Assembly: GCA_031284225.1 (NCBI GenBank)
Contig: JAITAH010000205.1
Location: forward strand, 1-9,564
Direction of reading: 5' to 3'
Source of the DNA: Dysgonamonadaceae bacterium
Lineage (GTDB): Bacteria; Bacteroidota; Bacteroidia; Bacteroidales; Azobacteroidaceae
DNA length: 9,564 nt
The notes under the pieces are model-generated. The model saw nothing but the letters and a program-made list of their open reading frames with translations. It was not told the DNA's origin and searched no databases. The position numbers and the translations under genes are program-made. Position 1 is the stretch's first letter. Every line of letters starts with the position of its first letter. Below are positions 1 to 7,501 of the stretch, piece after piece.

Positions 1-7
1 GTTAGTG

Positions 8-15
8 CAAAGGTA
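8..15 (-). promoter_or_regulatory. Possible leftward Bacteroides-type -7 promoter box
   Basis: Read on the minus strand this is TACCTTTG, an exact match to the Bacteroidota -7 consensus TAnnTTTG and identical to the box in front of the HTCS gene. It would start transcription at about the left window edge, for a gene outside the window. No clear TTTG/TTG -33 element lies 19-21 nt upstream. It sits in the non-coding stretch after the HTCS stop, which is where a promoter for the next co-oriented gene would be expected. An 8-mer with two free positions occurs by chance fairly often, so this is tentative. Confidence 0.35.
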
Positions 16-89
16 CGCGAAAAATATAATATAACTGAACTTGCCTGATATTATAGTGGTAGATTCGGGTTGCGAAGTTATAGGCTGAT

Positions 90-3000
90 TTACTTCTTTA
101 TTTCCTTGGGCGATGCTCCGAATTGTTTTTTGAATCGTTTGGAGAAATAGGAAGATGACCCGAAGCCCACTAAAAAACAGATTTCATTAATCCGGTAGGA
201 GCCTTCCTGCAATAATTCGGCGGCCTTTTTCAGCCGGACTAACTGTATAAAATCGTTGGGCGTCAGTTCGGATATTCCTTTAATCTTCCGGTGCAGGCTG
301 GAGCGGCTCACGTGCAATTCGTCTGCCAACGAGTCCACATTGAAATCCGTATTCGACAAGTTTTTATCAATAATTTGGACCACTTTTTCCAGAAAAATTT
401 CATCTGCCTTTGTCAGCGCAATGCTGCCGGCATTTTGGGTGGGGGAGTTGATGAAAGCCTGCTTCACCTTATTCCGGTTGGTAAAGATGTTAGATAGCTG
501 AGCCAGCAAATGCTCCATTGAAAAAGGTTTTTCCACATAAGCGTCGGCGCCGGCGTCCAAACCTTCAATATGCGATTTGATGTCGGCTTTGGCCGTCAGC
601 AAAATCACCGGGATATGGCTGTAATCTACGTTGGCTTTTACTTCGGCGCAGAGTTGCAAGCCGTCCATTTCCGGCATTATAATATCGGAAACGATAATAT
701 CCACATTTTCCTTCTGAAGGCATTCCAGTGCGATTTTTCCGTTCGGCGCCTTTATGACTTTGTAAAGCAGTTTCAGCCGGTTGTATAGAAAATGCCTCAT
801 TTCCTGGTCGTCTTCCACAATCAGGACGGTGGGCTTGGTTTTGAACGCGATTTCTTCGCCCGCCGCCGCTTCGGTTTCCGGTTCCATATTCTCTTCCCTC
901 ACTGTAATCACGGAATCTTGTGTCAATGGAAGCTGCAGCGTGAAAATATTCAATTGGCCGGATGAAATTTCGAGGTGCAATTTCCCCTTGTGCAATTCGG
1001 CCAGCGAGCGTGCCAGCGGCAATCCCAAGCCGGTGCCTGATTTAATACTGTTTCCGTTTTCATCGCCAATCTGGAAAAACGGCTCAAAAATCTTTTCTTT
1101 CATCTCTTCCGGAATCAGGTAGCCGTCGTTGGAAACTTTGAGCCAGAATTGGTTTTCGCCGGCGATTTCCAGTGCCGCCACAATCTTTGCTTTGGCATAT
1201 TTGATGGCATTTGTGAAGAGATTGCTCACGATTTTGGTAAAAGCCTCCCTGTCGATATCGGCAAAAAGTTTTTCCGCAGGAAGTTGAAGTTCAAAATTCA
1301 GGTTTTTCCGCCGGGCTGTCAGTTCGAAACGGACATATACTTCTTCGATGAGTTGCTTGACGTTGGAATGCACGTAGTTCAGTTGGAAACCTTTGGCTTC
1401 CATTTTGCGGAAATCGAGCAATTGATTGGATAAATTCAGCAGGCGGTTGGTGTTCTTTTCAATCACTTTCAGGTTTTCCGCCATTTCCTCCGCTTCCATT
1501 TCGTGCGTGAGGATGTATTCTACCGGCCCTTTGATTAAGCTTAGCGGCGTGCGTATTTCATGGGCGATATCGGTGAAAAAAGCGATTTTCGCGTTATACA
1601 GCTCTTTGTTTTTTTCGTTTTCGAATATTTCCAATTTTCTCTTCTCCAGCCGTTTCAGCCGTTTATGGTAAGACGCGAAAAACCAGAAGAGAAACAGCAG
1701 CAAGAGCAGCGTGTAAATCGCATACGCCCAAATCGTCTTGTAAAACGGAGGATGGATATATATGGCAAGGCTGACCGGCGTTTCGTTCCATTTCCCATCG
1801 CTGTTTGAGCCTTTCAGGCGGAAAACATAGTTGCCCGGCGGAATGTTGGCGTAGGCCATGCTGTTATGCCCGGTGAGGTGCGTCCATTCCTTTTCGAAGC
1901 CTTCCAGCATACAGGCATATTTGTTTTTCTCGGGCGCCATGTAGCTCAATGCGGCAAAGTCGATGCTGAAAGAGGCCTGGTTGTGCTTCAAATGTATTTC
2001 GTTTGTTAAATGAAACGGTTGTTTCGGGGAAAAACCCTCCTCCTCGTTTTTCGTTTCTTTGTTGAACAGGCGGAAGCCGGTAATAACAACCGGAGGAATA
2101 TAGTCATTTTCGGTAAAGCCCAGCGGGTCGAAAGCAATAAAACCGTTCAGGCAACCCCAGTACAGCTTTCCGCCCGGCGTTTTATAGCCCGACTTGTAAT
2201 TAAACTGATTGCCCAGTAACCCATCGGCAAGCGTGTAAGTTTTTATGGCGCCGTTGTCGGGATTGAAGCAGGAAAGGCCGTTATTGCTGGTGAACCAAAG
2301 TTTCCCATTGCCGTCTTCCAGCATTTTATATACCACGTCATTGGGCAATCCGTCTTTGGTGGTGTAGGAAATGAAACTTTCATCATCCGGATTATATTTA
2401 CAAAATCCGCCGCCTTCGGAAGTAAACCACAGGTTTTTCTTGCTGTCTTCGTAAATAGAGATGATTTTATCGTGGGATAAACTTTTTTCGTTTCCCGGTT
2501 CATGCCTGAATACTTTCCATTCCTCGTTGCGGGGATTGTAGCGGAAAAGCCCCTGGTTGAACGAGGCAAACCACAACAAACCGTCGTACGATTGAAAAAT
2601 ATCATAGATGAAAGCATCGCCTGTGTACTTTATTTTGGTGAAATTATCCTGCTGCGGGCTGTAAAGCGCCAGTCCGTAAATTGTGCCGAACCAGATGTTT
2701 CCGGCGTCGTCCTTGCAAATGGCGAAGACGTTGTTGTCGCACAGGGAATGGGGGTCTTCCGTCTTTTTATACCGGCGGATGATTTTTTTTGTGTTGATGT
2801 CGAGTACATCCAGCCCGTGTGCGAATGTCCCGACCCATAATTTATCGCCGTCGGCTAACAGTCCGTGGATATTATGATAGCTGATGCTTTTGTTGGTGCC
2901 GTCAGGCATAAAATTCCGGAAAGCGCCTGTACGCGGATTGTAATAGTTCAGCCCGCCGTCTTCCGTGCCGATCCAAAGGCCGCCGTACTTGTCCTGTTGG

Positions 3001-4076
3001 AATTCCCGGACGCGCTTTCCCCGTATTGTGTTTTGCTTATTTTGCGGATAAAACCGCTCAAAAGGCGAATAATGGGGCGAATAATAATTGACTCCGCCGA
3101 AATAGGTACCTATCCACAGCCCGCCCTCGCGGTCTTTATACAAGCTGTAAACCGCGTTATCGGAAAGCGAATAGGGGTCGAAATGTTCGTGGCAAAGATT
3201 TTTGATGCGCTGATTCTGCGTATCGTAAATATAAATGCCCGATTCGGTACCGATGCAAAGTTCGTTGTCGGATTTCCGGATAATGTCCCTGACATAAAGG
3301 TGGTCGTAATCTTTCGATTCAAACAGCGGTTCGATTTGCTTGTTCGATAAATTGAATCTCTTCACACCCCCATTGGCCGTTCCGATAAGCAAATTATTGT
3401 AATTATCCTGAAAAAGACGGTAAATATCGCCTTTGATTTCGTTCCCGTTAGTCAGCGGGATGGCTTCAAACCGGTCATTTTTCCGGTCATACCGGTTCAG
3501 GCCGCCGCCATGGGTGCCTACCCACACGTTGTTTTCGCGGTCAATGCAGATACTCCACGCATTGACAATGGTGTTCACTTTATAGAAAATCAACTTCTCC
3601 TGTTGCGGCATATAAAGAAATACGCCCTGCCAATCGACGGCAAACCAGATATTCCCATCTTTATCAGGCTTGATGTCATTCACTTCTTTCTCCATGCCGA
3701 TTCCGCTTGCTGTCTGCAAATCGAAGTGTGTAAAACTCTCCGTATCATGATGATAGATGTAGACACCCATATCCGTTCCTACCCAGATGTCCTCGTTTTC
3801 TCCCTGAAAAATGCTCCGGATAAAGTTATTGCCGATACTGTTTTTGTCGTCTTTGTCGTGCCTGAAATTCCGGAACGTATAGCCGTCGTAGCGGCTCAGC
3901 CCGTCTTTTGTGCCAAACCACATAAAGCCCTGTTTATCTTGCAAAATGCAGGAAACCGTATTTTGCGGCAATCCGTTTTCAACGCCGAAGCGCCGGAAAT
4001 AGTAGCTTGGTTCGCCTTGCATGGAAAAGGGAAGGGAAACCGTTAGCAAGAAAAGAGATATGTATAATTTTTTCAT
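90..4076 (-). CDS. Hybrid two-component system sensor kinase/response regulator (HTCS) of a PUL
   Basis: A single protein of 1328 residues carries all parts of a two-component relay and is the likely activator of the divergent susC operon. In order: a signal peptide (about 1-21); 14 two-component propeller (Reg_prop) repeats from about 35 to 650, with WxGT-like cores near residues 53, 98, 144, 185, 321, 368, 414, 462, 502, 550 and 594, consistent with two seven-bladed propellers; a Y_Y_Y domain (about 690-777); one membrane helix (about 782-801); a HisKA domain with phospho-acceptor His839 (HEIRTP); a HATPase domain with N-box Asn952/Asn956, G1 NDG (983-985) and G2 GTGLGL (1014-1019); a receiver domain with acidic pair Asp1089/Asp1090, phospho-acceptor Asp1131 and Lys1183; and a C-terminal AraC-type double helix-turn-helix (about 1225-1328). 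All key catalytic residues are present and the length is usual for the family, so it looks intact. The sensor part should lie in the periplasm and the kinase, receiver and DNA-binding parts in the cytoplasm. The inducing sugar cannot be read from the sequence. The start at ATG 4076 is supported by the signal peptide that follows it and by the promoter box just upstream. Confidence 0.97.
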   Translation of the reverse strand: MKKLYISLFLLTVSLPFSMQGEPSYYFRRFGVENGLPQNTVSCILQDKQGFMWFGTKDGLSRYDGYTFRNFRHDKDDKNSIGNNFIRSIFQGENEDIWVGTDMGVYIYHHDTESFTHFDLQTASGIGMEKEVNDIKPDKDGNIWFAVDWQGVFLYMPQQEKLIFYKVNTIVNAWSICIDRENNVWVGTHGGGLNRYDRKNDRFEAIPLTNGNEIKGDIYRLFQDNYNNLLIGTANGGVKRFNLSNKQIEPLFESKDYDHLYVRDIIRKSDNELCIGTESGIYIYDTQNQRIKNLCHEHFDPYSLSDNAVYSLYKDREGGLWIGTYFGGVNYYSPHYSPFERFYPQNKQNTIRGKRVREFQQDKYGGLWIGTEDGGLNYYNPRTGAFRNFMPDGTNKSISYHNIHGLLADGDKLWVGTFAHGLDVLDINTKKIIRRYKKTEDPHSLCDNNVFAICKDDAGNIWFGTIYGLALYSPQQDNFTKIKYTGDAFIYDIFQSYDGLLWFASFNQGLFRYNPRNEEWKVFRHEPGNEKSLSHDKIISIYEDSKKNLWFTSEGGGFCKYNPDDESFISYTTKDGLPNDVVYKMLEDGNGKLWFTSNNGLSCFNPDNGAIKTYTLADGLLGNQFNYKSGYKTPGGKLYWGCLNGFIAFDPLGFTENDYIPPVVITGFRLFNKETKNEEEGFSPKQPFHLTNEIHLKHNQASFSIDFAALSYMAPEKNKYACMLEGFEKEWTHLTGHNSMAYANIPPGNYVFRLKGSNSDGKWNETPVSLAIYIHPPFYKTIWAYAIYTLLLLLFLFWFFASYHKRLKRLEKRKLEIFENEKNKELYNAKIAFFTDIAHEIRTPLSLIKGPVEYILTHEMEAEEMAENLKVIEKNTNRLLNLSNQLLDFRKMEAKGFQLNYVHSNVKQLIEEVYVRFELTARRKNLNFELQLPAEKLFADIDREAFTKIVSNLFTNAIKYAKAKIVAALEIAGENQFWLKVSNDGYLIPEEMKEKIFEPFFQIGDENGNSIKSGTGLGLPLARSLAELHKGKLHLEISSGQLNIFTLQLPLTQDSVITVREENMEPETEAAAGEEIAFKTKPTVLIVEDDQEMRHFLYNRLKLLYKVIKAPNGKIALECLQKENVDIIVSDIIMPEMDGLQLCAEVKANVDYSHIPVILLTAKADIKSHIEGLDAGADAYVEKPFSMEHLLAQLSNIFTNRNKVKQAFINSPTQNAGSIALTKADEIFLEKVVQIIDKNLSNTDFNVDSLADELHVSRSSLHRKIKGISELTPNDFIQLVRLKKAAELLQEGSYRINEICFLVGFGSSSYFSKRFKKQFGASPKEIKK

Positions 4077-4093
4077 TAATTATAGCTGGCAAG

Positions 4094-4101
4094 CAAAGGT
4101 A
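4094..4101 (-). promoter_or_regulatory. Predicted -7 box of the HTCS promoter
   Basis: On the minus strand the sequence is TACCTTTG, an exact match to the Bacteroidota -7 consensus TAnnTTTG, located 17 bases before the HTCS start codon. Transcription would begin near 4087-4089, giving a very short leader of about 11-13 nt. No convincing TTTG/TTG -33 element is visible 19-21 nt further upstream. Position and orientation fit well. The start site itself is inferred. Confidence 0.6.
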
Positions 4102-4152
4102 ACAACTTTGACTTTGTAATAAGTGATGTAAGTTGAAATATTCTACCAAAAA

Positions 4153-4204
4153 CGTGTATTTTTCTGTCAAAAATTAAAAACGCCGTGTATTTGGTGAAAA
4201 ATTA
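4153..4204 (+). repeat. Spaced direct repeats, candidate HTCS operator
   Basis: Two copies of the 9-mer CGTGTATTT occur at 4153-4161 and 4184-4192, 31 bp apart (about three helical turns). Each is followed by the 8-mer AAAAATTA, at 4169-4176 and 4197-4204. The two units are therefore about 24 and 21 nt long and share their ends, with a GT in between. A degenerate third start, CATGCATTTG at 4205-4214, matches 8 of 10 bases of CGTGTATTTG at 4184-4193 and is 21 bp further on. The repeats lie upstream of the predicted susC promoter box and between the two divergent promoters. AraC-type regulators, including the output domain of HTCS proteins, typically bind direct repeats in this kind of position. 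That the HTCS binds here is inference. Confidence 0.55.
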
Positions 4205-4249
4205 CATGCATTTGAAATAATCAATCCACTTTAAATATAGTTCATCGCT

Positions 4250-4257
4250 TATCTTTG
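4250..4257 (+). promoter_or_regulatory. Predicted -7 box of the susC-like operon promoter
   Basis: TATCTTTG matches the Bacteroidota -7 consensus TAnnTTTG exactly. The 19-21 nt spacing upstream contains no TTTG or TTG; the nearest TTTG (4211-4214) is about 35 nt away. A weak or missing -33 box is what one expects of a promoter that needs an activator, here presumably the divergent HTCS bound to the repeats upstream. Transcription would start near 4264, leaving a leader of about 200 nt before the susC-like gene. Confidence 0.6.
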
Positions 4258-4319
4258 CATTAACATAATATAAACCTTATTTTAACATTTGGGTAAAATA
4301 GCCGTAAGCAACATATCAA

Positions 4320-4354
4320 ATATCTCATCATCGGTGTCAACGATGTTCTGATAT
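4320..4354 (+). other. Imperfect hairpin in the susC-like leader
   Basis: The predicted 5' leader can fold into a stem-loop. The inner stem pairs CATCG (4329-4333) with CGATG (4341-4345) around a 7-nt loop. An outer stem pairs ATATC (4320-4324) with GATAT (4350-4354). A symmetrical 4x4 internal loop separates the two stems. It lacks a following U-run, so it does not look like an intrinsic terminator. A role in transcript stability or post-transcriptional control is possible but only inferred; stems of five pairs each in AT-rich DNA could be coincidental. Confidence 0.3.
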
Positions 4355-4401
4355 ATAACAACTAATCATTAATTATCTAACAATCTAAAAAGTATGAAAA
4401 C

Positions 4402-4461
4402 ATGAAACTATCCCAAACCAACCGGCTCTTAAATTGTGAAATCATTAAATCTTTAAACTAA
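4402..4461 (+). CDS. Possible 19-residue upstream ORF in the susC-like leader
   Basis: An ATG at 4402 opens a 19-codon frame that ends in TAA at 4459-4461, only 6 nt before the susC-like ATG and in the same reading frame. A still shorter start-stop (ATG AAA ACA TGA) begins at 4394 and overlaps it. The predicted peptide (starting MKLSQTNRLL) has no recognisable domain, no hydrophobic signal and no run of one amino acid of the kind seen in attenuator peptides. There is no strong ribosome binding site, but the same is true of the real genes here. It may be chance or a translated leader that influences initiation at the gene downstream. Confidence 0.2.
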   Translation: MKLSQTNRLLNCEIIKSLN

Positions 4462-4467
4462 ATCATT

Positions 4468-7044
4468 ATGAAAAGTTCTAAAAAGAAGTTGTATTTATTT
4501 TTGTGGCTGTGTCTGTTGCCGGCACTAACTTTCGCGCAGACTGCCATTACCGGGACGGTGTTTAACGCCGGCGGCGAAACGGTTATCGGCGCCAATGTGG
4601 TGGAAAAAGGCACGCGCAACAGCGCCGTAACCGACGTAAACGGCAAATTCACGCTCAATGTAGCGGAAGGCGCCGTGCTGCAAGTATCCTTCCTCGGATA
4701 CGTTACTCAGGAAGTGCGGGCTACGCCCAACGTAACTGTTGTGTTGAGCGACGACGCCAAGGCGCTCGACGAAATAGTTGTTATCGGTTATGGCTCTGTA
4801 AGGAAGAAAGACTTGACGGGCGCTATTGCCGTGGTTGATACCGAAGAAATGGCTAAAATGGGAACAAGTACAATTTCGTCAGCGCTTCAGGGATTGGCCA
4901 CCGGCGTTAATGTAAGGAACAGCGGCGTCGCAGGCGGCGATGGCTACATTGAAATTCGCGGCCTGGGCAACCTCAGTAACAACAGTCCTTTATGGGTGGT
5001 TGATGGCATGATAACAGGTGCGGGAAACGATTTCAACCCCAATGACGTCGAATCCATCCAGATACTCAAAGACGCTTCTGCCGCTGCCATCTATGGTTCG
5101 CGTGCGGCCAACGGCGTTATCATTGTTACTACGAAAAAAGGGCAAAAAGGGCCTTTGAGGGTTGATGTTTCCGTAAAAGAATCAATTGAATGGTCGCCCC
5201 GTTATGGCCTGATGAACGCCGCCGAGTTCAAAAAGTATAACGATATGGCGTATGATGAAGGGATTAAAGACGGTGTTTGGAATAGCCCCAAGCAGGTGCA
5301 CTGGGACAATGACACGGACTGGCAGGATGAAGTGTTAAAAACTGCATTAGTCCAAGATTATAACGTATCTTTGTCCGGCGGAGGAGATTTCGGTAACTAT
5401 TTTATTTCAGGAGGCTATTACAATAACGAAGGTATGACCTACGGAAATTCATTTGACCGTTACAGTTTTAGGGTAAATACGGCCGGCAAAAAAGGACGTT
5501 TCTCATTTGGTGAAACCGTGAGTTTCAACCAAACAAGCCTCGATCGTACACAGACGAGTTCCTATATTGATATGATCCGTATGCTGCCGACCATTCCCGT
5601 GTATGACGCAAATAACCTCGGCGGTTATGGCTATGGTTCGGAAGCAAATGCCCGCACATTCGCCACAAACCCGATTGCCCGCGAAGACATTGAAGAGGCC
5701 TATACGGATATTTACCGGTTGCGCGCCTCTGCTTGGGGTGAGTTCAAATTCTTCGATTTCCTGAAATACAAGTTAAATGCGGGTATAGACTACATCTGGG
5801 ACGACTACCGTTACTTCCGCAAAGAAGGTAACTGGACCATGAACCAGGAATACCGCGACCCGACCAGCAGCAAGCAACACATCAACGGGAGAACCGAACT
5901 GATTGAGCATACGCTTGATTTCAATAAGGATTTCGGCAGCCATCATGTTGATGCAGTGGTAGGTTTAACCTATCAACACACCTTCTATGAAACGCTCGGC
6001 GGGCAACGTTTAAAATTCCCGTTCCTTGGTGGGGAATATATCACGGTGCTGAACGCCGGGCAGGAAACCCAGACGAACTGGAACTCGATAGGCGAAACGG
6101 CGCTTATTTCTTACCTCGGGCGCCTCAATTACAACTATGCCGGCAAGTATTACCTGACGTTTACGTTTCGCCGCGACGGCACCTCCAGCCTTGTTAAGGA
6201 AAACCGCTGGGGAAACTACCCGTCCATTTCGGCCGCGTGGCGTATCAGCGAAGAAGGTTTTTTTAATATTGGGTGGATAAACGACCTGAAGATCCGCGCC
6301 AACTATGGCCAGTTGGGTAATGCCTCCATCGGGAACTGGGATTATGTCGGCACGATTAATCCAAGTATTGTTACCGTGTTCGGTACAGCTCAGAATTTAG
6401 TAAACGGCGCTACACAAGTTAAATTGAATAATAGCGATATACGATGGGAGAGAACCGAACAGGCCAATATCGGCTTTGACGCCGCTTTTCTGAATCAACG
6501 CTTATCGGTTACGGCCGAATATTATAACTCCAAAACAATCGACGTGCTGACGCCGATGCAAATATCCATGACTACCGGTAATCAAGGCGGTAATCCCTAT
6601 GTGAATGCGGCAAGTATTAGGAATACTGGGTTCGAACTATCGGCAAACTGGCACGAAAAAAGGGGAGATTTCGATTATGCTGTGGGCGCAGGATTGACTA
6701 CGGTGAAAAATGAAATACTGGAACTGGGTTATGGCAAAAAGGAATATTATACCGGACAAACAGTAAGCCGGGTAGGCTATGCACTCGGTGAATATTATTT
6801 ACTGAAAACCGACGGTTTATTCCGTACACAGGCGGAGATTGACAACTATGTTACCTCTAACGGAGTACCGATATTTATAGAGGGAAAACGTCCGCAATTA
6901 GGTGATGTAAGGTATATAGACACCGACGATAACGGAGTTATTAATCCTGACGACCGTCAAATCGTGGGCAATCCTTGGCCTGACTTCGTACTGTCGCTGA
7001 ACGCCAGCCTGTCGTGGAAAAATTTCGACTTCTACATGATGTAG
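4468..7044 (+). CDS. SusC/RagA-family TonB-dependent outer membrane transporter, cut short by in-frame TAG
   Basis: This is the large body of a SusC-like transporter, the outer membrane barrel that imports glycan fragments using TonB energy together with its SusD partner. Visible parts of the 858 residues: a signal peptide with likely cleavage after residue 23 (TFA|QT); a carboxypeptidase-regulatory-like domain (about 26-93); a TonB-box-like segment DEIVVIGYG (101-109); a plug domain (about 112-228) with the family signatures LWVVDG (175-180) and the ILKDASAAAIYG region (199-225); then most of the beta barrel. Translation ends at TAG (7042-7044), although the same frame continues with clear SusC sequence to 7476, for a full length of about 1002 residues, normal for the family. 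The shortened product would lack the last strands and the terminal Phe used for outer membrane assembly, so it is probably not functional as read. ATG 4468 is the natural start because the signal peptide follows directly. It is the first gene of the predicted operon, ahead of susD. Substrate is unknown. Confidence 0.93.
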   Translation: MKSSKKKLYLFLWLCLLPALTFAQTAITGTVFNAGGETVIGANVVEKGTRNSAVTDVNGKFTLNVAEGAVLQVSFLGYVTQEVRATPNVTVVLSDDAKALDEIVVIGYGSVRKKDLTGAIAVVDTEEMAKMGTSTISSALQGLATGVNVRNSGVAGGDGYIEIRGLGNLSNNSPLWVVDGMITGAGNDFNPNDVESIQILKDASAAAIYGSRAANGVIIVTTKKGQKGPLRVDVSVKESIEWSPRYGLMNAAEFKKYNDMAYDEGIKDGVWNSPKQVHWDNDTDWQDEVLKTALVQDYNVSLSGGGDFGNYFISGGYYNNEGMTYGNSFDRYSFRVNTAGKKGRFSFGETVSFNQTSLDRTQTSSYIDMIRMLPTIPVYDANNLGGYGYGSEANARTFATNPIAREDIEEAYTDIYRLRASAWGEFKFFDFLKYKLNAGIDYIWDDYRYFRKEGNWTMNQEYRDPTSSKQHINGRTELIEHTLDFNKDFGSHHVDAVVGLTYQHTFYETLGGQRLKFPFLGGEYITVLNAGQETQTNWNSIGETALISYLGRLNYNYAGKYYLTFTFRRDGTSSLVKENRWGNYPSISAAWRISEEGFFNIGWINDLKIRANYGQLGNASIGNWDYVGTINPSIVTVFGTAQNLVNGATQVKLNNSDIRWERTEQANIGFDAAFLNQRLSVTAEYYNSKTIDVLTPMQISMTTGNQGGNPYVNAASIRNTGFELSANWHEKRGDFDYAVGAGLTTVKNEILELGYGKKEYYTGQTVSRVGYALGEYYLLKTDGLFRTQAEIDNYVTSNGVPIFIEGKRPQLGDVRYIDTDDNGVINPDDRQIVGNPWPDFVLSLNASLSWKNFDFYMM
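7042..7044 (+). other. In-frame amber codon inside the susC-like gene
   Basis: The codons around it read TAC ATG ATG TAG TAT GGA CAG TTC GGA AAC GAT, i.e. YMM-stop-YGQFGND. SusC proteins carry a motif of the kind F-W/L-x-G-x-x-G-N-D at this point in the barrel, so the missing residue is probably Trp (TGG, one G-to-A change) or Leu (TTG, one change). There is no shift of frame on either side. The cause may be a real nonsense mutation, a sequencing or assembly error, or stop-codon readthrough. The sequence alone cannot decide. Confidence 0.9.
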
Positions 7045-7476
7045 TATGGACAGTTCGGAAACGATGTATTGAACAAGGGATTATGGCAGGGACGGTACTT
7101 TGCCGACAATTCCAATTATATCCGTTTCGAAGCCGGGCACGAACCTTACCAGGAAAATCCCAACAGCGATTTTCCCCGCATTATATACAATGACGTCCGC
7201 AATACGCGCGGCGATACGGATTACTTTCTCGAAAACGGATCCTACTTCCGGATGAAAACCATCCAAGTGGGATACACGTTCAAGAAAAGCATCCTGTCGT
7301 ATGCCGGCATTAATTCACTAAGGGTATATGTAAGCGGCAACAACCTGCTCACTATTACCGGATACAAAGGCCTCGATCCTGATTTCCAAAATGGTGATAT
7401 ATGGGATAAAGGTACCGACAATATGGCATTTCCGAATCCTCGCTCTATACAATTCGGATTACAACTCAATTTCTAA
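7045..7476 (+). pseudogene. C-terminal part of the same susC-like gene, downstream of the amber codon
   Basis: This stretch encodes 143 residues in the same frame as the gene upstream and ends in TAA at 7474-7476. It holds the final barrel strands of a SusC transporter: YGQFGNDVLN right after the stop, then a segment (NGSYFRMKTIQVGYTF) with the family's late-strand look, the YVSGNNLLTITGYKGLDPD region, and the end FPNPRSIQFGLQLNF with a terminal Phe. A gene finder might open a separate gene at TTG 7069, but that product would start inside a beta strand and has no signal peptide, so an independent gene is unlikely. The coding sequence looks undecayed, with no further stop or frameshift, so the lesion is either very recent or not real. 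Confidence 0.85.
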
Positions 7477-7501
7477 GTATTACTCATAAACGTAAGGAAC
7501 A

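Larger units (their letters stand above)
4077..4467. other. Divergent intergenic regulatory region between HTCS and susC-like gene
   Basis: This 391-base non-coding region separates two divergent genes. It holds one exact TAnnTTTG box for each direction, a set of direct repeats between them, and a leader of about 200 nt before the susC-like start codon. That leader contains an imperfect hairpin and a 19-codon upstream ORF. The region is visibly more AT-rich than the flanking genes. I see no tRNA, known riboswitch or insertion sequence end in it. The separate elements are listed individually. Confidence 0.9.

Noticed and set aside
41..90. Possible terminator hairpin after the HTCS stop
   Set aside because: Only GCCT/AGGC (43-46 and 82-85) plus a few imperfect pairs match across a long loop, and no T-run follows in the minus direction. 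Too weak to call.
2865..3350. Open frame of 161 codons on the plus strand
   Set aside because: It lies fully antisense to the HTCS propeller region, has no recognisable domain and no promoter or ribosome site. It is a shadow of the coding strand. The same holds for 3510-4046 (178 codons).
4320..4354. Intrinsic terminator or attenuator in the susC leader
   Set aside because: The stems are short and AT-rich on the outside, and no U-run follows, so termination is unlikely. Kept only as a leader hairpin.
7069..7476. Independent small gene starting at TTG 7069
   Set aside because: It is in frame with the susC-like gene, continues its barrel sequence and has no signal peptide. The product is the C-terminal part of that gene, cut off by the TAG.
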